The notes below the pieces were generated by a model. The model saw only the letters and a program-made list of their open reading frames with translations, had not been told where the DNA came from and made no database searches. Positions 6,186-8,894 of a stretch of 8,894 nucleotides of DNA are shown here, in pieces; the stretch's first letter is position 1, and the number at the start of each line of letters is the position of its first letter. The stretch covers positions 1-8,894 of the forward strand of contig USGN01000043.1 of assembly GCA_900554255.1 (NCBI GenBank), read 5' to 3'. This DNA comes from an uncultured Collinsella sp. GTDB lineage: Bacteria > Actinomycetota > Coriobacteriia > Coriobacteriales > Coriobacteriaceae. The position numbers and the translations under genes were made by a program.

Positions 6186-6232
6186 GATGCTAAAGACATC
6201 GTTTGCGATCCAAGTGATTCGTTCAAGATACG

Positions 6233-6238
6233 AAGGGA
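6233..6238 (+). promoter_or_regulatory. RBS deciding the zinc-ribbon protein start
   Basis: AAGGGA lies seven bases before the ATG at 6246. That start places the first zinc-ribbon cysteine at residue 3, as is typical of such proteins. The frame is open to an ATG at 6174, but the 24 extra codons have no ribosome site and would precede the ribbon with unrelated sequence. Confidence 0.75.
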
Positions 6239-6245
6239 TGATTCT

Positions 6246-7553
6246 ATGTTCTGCTCGCAGTGTGGCGCCCCCATGGGCGATAACGACAAGTTCTGCGGCG
6301 CGTGTGGTGCTCCTAATGCCGGTGCCGCTGGCCCCGCTCCCCAGGGACAGCCCCAGCCCCAGCAGTTTGTTCCGCAACCGCCCGTGGCGAATGCGCCAAA
6401 GGGCTGTGTGGCTCAGGCGTTCCAAGATATGACCAAGACTCCGGGCGTGCTTCAGCGTGTATGCCAAATCGCGTTTTTGCCGGCGCTGATTTGCGTTGTG
6501 TCGGTGCTCGTGTTGTTTATTCCCGTTATTGGCGGCATTGCGGCTGCCATCGGCTTTTTGGCAGCTTGCATTGCGAGCGTGTGCGGTTCCGGCTTTGGTA
6601 TCGAGTGGGGTCGCGATCTGTCGCTCAAGGTTGATGACGGCATGGATCGTCCACTCATGCGTTCCACGTCGTTTGGCCTCGGAGTCTTTTCGAGCGTTAT
6701 CTCGGTCGTGCTCGAGGTTATCGCTGCCATTCCCGTTATCGGTGTAGTGCTTTCGCTGGTGGAGGGCGTGGTAATTGGCGCCGCGGGCTCGTATTCTTAT
6801 TACGGCTCTTATGCGCTCGAGGCTGCGCTGTTCGGTTCGCTCGGCCTGCTTGTCCTTGCGCTAATTGCCTCGGCGATTCTGGGTGTCTTCTTTAAGATGT
6901 TCGCCGACATCGCCGTGATGCACTTTGCGGTGACCGGTCGCGTCGAGAGCGCGTTTTCGCTCGATAAGGTCTGGGCGGCGTTTAAGCACAACAAGACCAA
7001 GCTGTTCTGTGCTTCGTTCCTTCCCGAGTTTTTGACGGGCCTGGTCGCCAACGTTGTCACATGGATCTTGACGGTCGTCTTTGGCGCCATTGCCTCTGTC
7101 GGTATGTATAGCTACTACTATCGTCCTACGGGTATTGAGGCAATTGTTACCGGCGGTGGCGTCACGCTCGCGCTGTTCTTGGTGCTGGTCGCTTTCGTCA
7201 CCGTATTTCTTACGGTCTTTGGCAAGATGCTCAAGCACCGTGCCGTTGGCTATTGGGCCGCACGCTATGCAAGCGAGTGGGCCGATGAGGATAAGGACGA
7301 CGTCCTGACTTTTGTGTTGCCCTTCGAGAAGAAGTCCGCTCCTTCGGGTTACAGCGCTCCGGATGCTTCGCCGGCGCCTGCACCCGCTCCCGCGACCGAG
7401 TCTGAGCCGGCGCCCGAGTCTGAGACGGCATCTGAGCCCGAGCCTGCGCCTGAGCCTGCGCCTGAGCCTGAGCCGGCACCTGCACCTGAGCTGGCACCTG
7501 CACCTGAGTCGGCGTCCGAGCCAAGCTCCGACGAGGAACCTCAGGACGAGTAG
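6246..7553 (+). CDS. Zinc-ribbon multi-pass membrane protein, DUF4013-like
   Basis: This 435-residue protein is built in four parts. Residues 1-24 form a zinc ribbon with two CxxC pairs (C3/C6, C17/C20). Residues 25-52 are a Gly/Pro/Gln linker. Residues 70-335 hold about six hydrophobic segments (about 74-94, 96-115, 143-180, 193-225, 263-288 and 303-326). Residues 362-435 are a Pro/Ala/Glu/Ser tail made of EPAP-like repeats. The segments FIPVIGGIAAAIG (91-103) and AIPVIGVVLSLVEG (161-174) look like an internal duplication. The membrane region resembles DUF4013 proteins, whose role is unknown. I am confident of the architecture and less so of the family name. The acidic tail ends at the last residue, on the same side as the ribbon if the helix number is even. 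The gene stands alone and converges on the amidohydrolase gene, with a terminator between. Confidence 0.75.
   Translation: MFCSQCGAPMGDNDKFCGACGAPNAGAAGPAPQGQPQPQQFVPQPPVANAPKGCVAQAFQDMTKTPGVLQRVCQIAFLPALICVVSVLVLFIPVIGGIAAAIGFLAACIASVCGSGFGIEWGRDLSLKVDDGMDRPLMRSTSFGLGVFSSVISVVLEVIAAIPVIGVVLSLVEGVVIGAAGSYSYYGSYALEAALFGSLGLLVLALIASAILGVFFKMFADIAVMHFAVTGRVESAFSLDKVWAAFKHNKTKLFCASFLPEFLTGLVANVVTWILTVVFGAIASVGMYSYYYRPTGIEAIVTGGGVTLALFLVLVAFVTVFLTVFGKMLKHRAVGYWAARYASEWADEDKDDVLTFVLPFEKKSAPSGYSAPDASPAPAPAPATESEPAPESETASEPEPAPEPAPEPEPAPAPELAPAPESASEPSSDEEPQDE
7440..7508 (+). repeat. In-frame tandem repeats coding the Pro/Glu tail
   Basis: Two perfect 12-base units GAGCCTGCGCCT (7440-7451, 7452-7463) are followed by a partial unit. 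Then come two 18-base units differing at one base (7473-7490, 7491-7508), each containing GGCACCTGCACCTGAG. All units are multiples of three, so gain or loss of copies would lengthen or shorten the tail without breaking the frame. Confidence 0.85.
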
Positions 7554-7565
7554 CCATGCCGTCTG

Positions 7566-7590
7566 CCATTTGGGGACGGGGTAGAAATGG
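7566..7590 (+). repeat. Hairpin repeat type 3
   Basis: CCATTT (7566-7571) and AAATGG (7585-7590) form a 6-bp stem with the 13-base loop GGGGACGGGGTAG. TAGAAAT is repeated directly afterwards (7582-7588, 7591-7597). It lies 12 bases after a TAG stop. The loop core GGGACGGG is close to the cores of types 1 and 2. On its own the stem is weak, so the call depends on the shared core. Confidence 0.5.
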
Positions 7591-7612
7591 TAGAAATAGC
7601 GCTTGATAAATG

Positions 7613-7636
7613 AGCGGGGGCGTCCGCCCCCGCTTT
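7613..7636 (+). terminator. Terminator between convergent genes, possibly bidirectional
   Basis: AGCGGGGGC (7613-7621) pairs perfectly with GCCCCCGCT (7626-7634) around the four-base loop GTCC. On the plus strand the stem's final T and the two Ts after it form a short TTT run (7634-7636). On the minus strand the sequence after the stem is CATTTATC. The T-tracts are short, but the stem is very stable and is placed between two genes that converge, so it may serve both. Confidence 0.72.
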
Positions 7637-7679
7637 GACATCGCGATGTGGCTATGACTGCGAGATGCCAGCGAATCGA

Positions 7680-8894
7680 TTACTCGTCGTGCTTCTCCTC
7701 ACGGCGTGCGGCAGCGCGTGCGTCGTGGATGCCCTTGATCGCGGCATGGCGAGCCGTTCGGGCATCATGGATGGCGTCGCGAGCCTCGGCGGTCGTCGCC
7801 TTGGCAGAGCGCAACTTGGCGGCCAGATCGGGGTTGGTTTCGGCGACCGCGGTAATCGCGGGGCCGTCGAGCTCCTCTTGCGTGGGCTCGGCCAAAAAGT
7901 CGATAGCATACTGGGCGGCCACCATGGAGCCCTTTGCCAGCACGGTCTCGTCGATCTTGTAGAAGCAGGAATGTTGGGCGTACGTGGCGCCAATCTTGGG
8001 GTTGCGCGTACCTACAAAGGCGAGCACGCCCGGTACGCGACGCAGGTACTCCGAAAAATCCTCGCCCGAAAGCGTGCCGCGGTAATGGCCCTCGCCCGCG
8101 GGACCCAGGCACTTGAGCACAGCTTGGCGGCAGCGCTCGCTCGAGGCGGCATCGTTTTCGACCTTGTAGTTGGCGATGGTGTAGTCGGTGAGCTCTGCCT
8201 CGGCGCCCAAGGCGGCCGCGGTATGCTCCACGATGCGGCGCATAAGCTCCGGCATTTCCTCGTGGGTCGAATCTCCGTAGGTGCGCACCGTGCCGGCGAG
8301 GTAGGCCGTGCCGGCGATAACGTTGCGCGCGGTGCCGCCGTGCAGCTCGCCGACGGTGATGACGGCCGGCTCGTAGGGGCTGATTTCGCGCGAGACGATG
8401 GTCTGCAGGGCGTTGACGATTTCGGCGGCAACCATAACGGCGTCGTGGCCGCGCTGGGGCATGGCGCCATGGCACGAGGTGCCGCGGACATCGATGCGGA
8501 ACCAGTCGGTATTTGCCATGCGCGGACCGGGCTCGCAGCTCACGGTGCCGGCATCGACCTCGCTCCAGATGTGCGCGGCATAGGCGCCGTCGACGCCATC
8601 GAGCACACCCGTGCCGATCATGAGCTTGGCGCCCTGGCCGTTTTCCTCGCTGGGCTGGAATACGATGCGGACTTCGCCGTGGATGTCGTCGGTCATATGG
8701 CGCAGGATTTGCAGCGTTCCGAGCATCATGGCGATATGGCAGTCGTGGCCGCAGGCGTGCATGCAGCCCTCATTGACGCTGGCGAACTCCTCGCCGGTCT
8801 GCTCAGTGACGGGCAGGGCGTCGATATCGGCGCGCAGCAGGATACGGCGGCGCGGCGTGCCGTCCTCGCGGTAGGCATCGGGCGCGGTACCGCG
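7680..8894 (-). CDS. M20-family amidohydrolase, N-terminus outside window
   Basis: The reading frame enters at the right edge (8894), giving 404 visible residues. These enzymes hydrolyse N-acyl amino acids or related amides with a two-metal centre. Numbering from the edge, RADIDALP is at 21-28, MHACGHD at 45-51 (C48, H50) and QPSEENG at 80-86 (E84). H108 is in DGAYAAH, GTSCHGAMP is in the lid/dimerisation domain (138-146), and H308 lies before CFYKIDE. Together these supply all the ligands expected of the hippurate hydrolase/IAA-amino-acid hydrolase branch (M20D), so it should be active. The substrate is not predictable. RADxDALP normally lies 60-70 residues in, so about 45 residues are missing to the right. 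A C-terminal extension of about 68 residues (337-404) follows the usual end and is Ala/Arg/Glu-rich with IHDAR twice (375-379, 389-393). It is probably helical. Confidence 0.93.
   Translation of the reverse strand, partial: RGTAPDAYREDGTPRRRILLRADIDALPVTEQTGEEFASVNEGCMHACGHDCHIAMMLGTLQILRHMTDDIHGEVRIVFQPSEENGQGAKLMIGTGVLDGVDGAYAAHIWSEVDAGTVSCEPGPRMANTDWFRIDVRGTSCHGAMPQRGHDAVMVAAEIVNALQTIVSREISPYEPAVITVGELHGGTARNVIAGTAYLAGTVRTYGDSTHEEMPELMRRIVEHTAAALGAEAELTDYTIANYKVENDAASSERCRQAVLKCLGPAGEGHYRGTLSGEDFSEYLRRVPGVLAFVGTRNPKIGATYAQHSCFYKIDETVLAKGSMVAAQYAIDFLAEPTQEELDGPAITAVAETNPDLAAKLRSAKATTAEARDAIHDARTARHAAIKGIHDARAAARREEKHDE

Noticed and set aside
6341..6352. GGGACAG inside the zinc-ribbon gene as another copy of the hairpin family
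   Set aside because: It encodes part of the Gly/Pro/Gln linker, lacks the final GG of the core, and has no flanking inverted repeat.

Overview
The window looks like ordinary chromosome from a Gram-positive, moderately high-GC anaerobe. My best guess is a Coriobacteriia member such as Collinsella. This is a guess from overall composition (roughly 60% GC by eye), the amaP-DUF2273-asp23 gene set, a long-form YebC, a zinc-ribbon multi-pass protein, and GGGWCRGG-type intergenic hairpins. I could not run a search to test it. No phage, plasmid, CRISPR, tRNA, rRNA or transposase gene is visible.

Layout from left to right. A large multi-pass membrane protein of the DUF6020 type (68-2251, +) comes first. 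YebC/PmpR (2417-3223, +) follows and is closed by a strong rho-independent terminator. Next is a compact three-gene cell-envelope operon (3390-4865, +): AmaP membrane anchor, a two-helix DUF2273 protein, and Asp23 with an unusually acidic N-terminus. It also ends in a terminator. Then come a YitT-family membrane protein with a C-terminal DUF2179 domain (5074-6096, +) and a zinc-ribbon multi-pass protein with a Pro/Ala/Glu repeat tail (6246-7553, +). A convergent M20-family amidohydrolase (7680 to the right edge, -) runs off the window without its N-terminus. No gene-free stretch exceeds about 210 bases.

How the genes relate. AmaP, DUF2273 and Asp23 very likely act together, because AmaP is known to tether Asp23 to the membrane in staphylococci. 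The other genes look like independent transcription units with envelope-related or housekeeping roles, so the window shows no multi-gene pathway beyond the asp23 operon.

The most unusual signal is non-coding. Four short hairpins lie between genes. They have three unrelated stems, but their loops share the core GGGWCRGG (GGGACAGG in both type-1 copies, GGGTCAGG, GGGACGGG). Two of them are 42/44-identical inverted copies 4.8 kb apart. Three of the four sit at or just after a stop codon with the G-rich core on the coding strand. They resemble REP-type elements moved by RAYT transposases, but no such gene is in the window. I saw no evidence of a defence system or other new multi-gene system.
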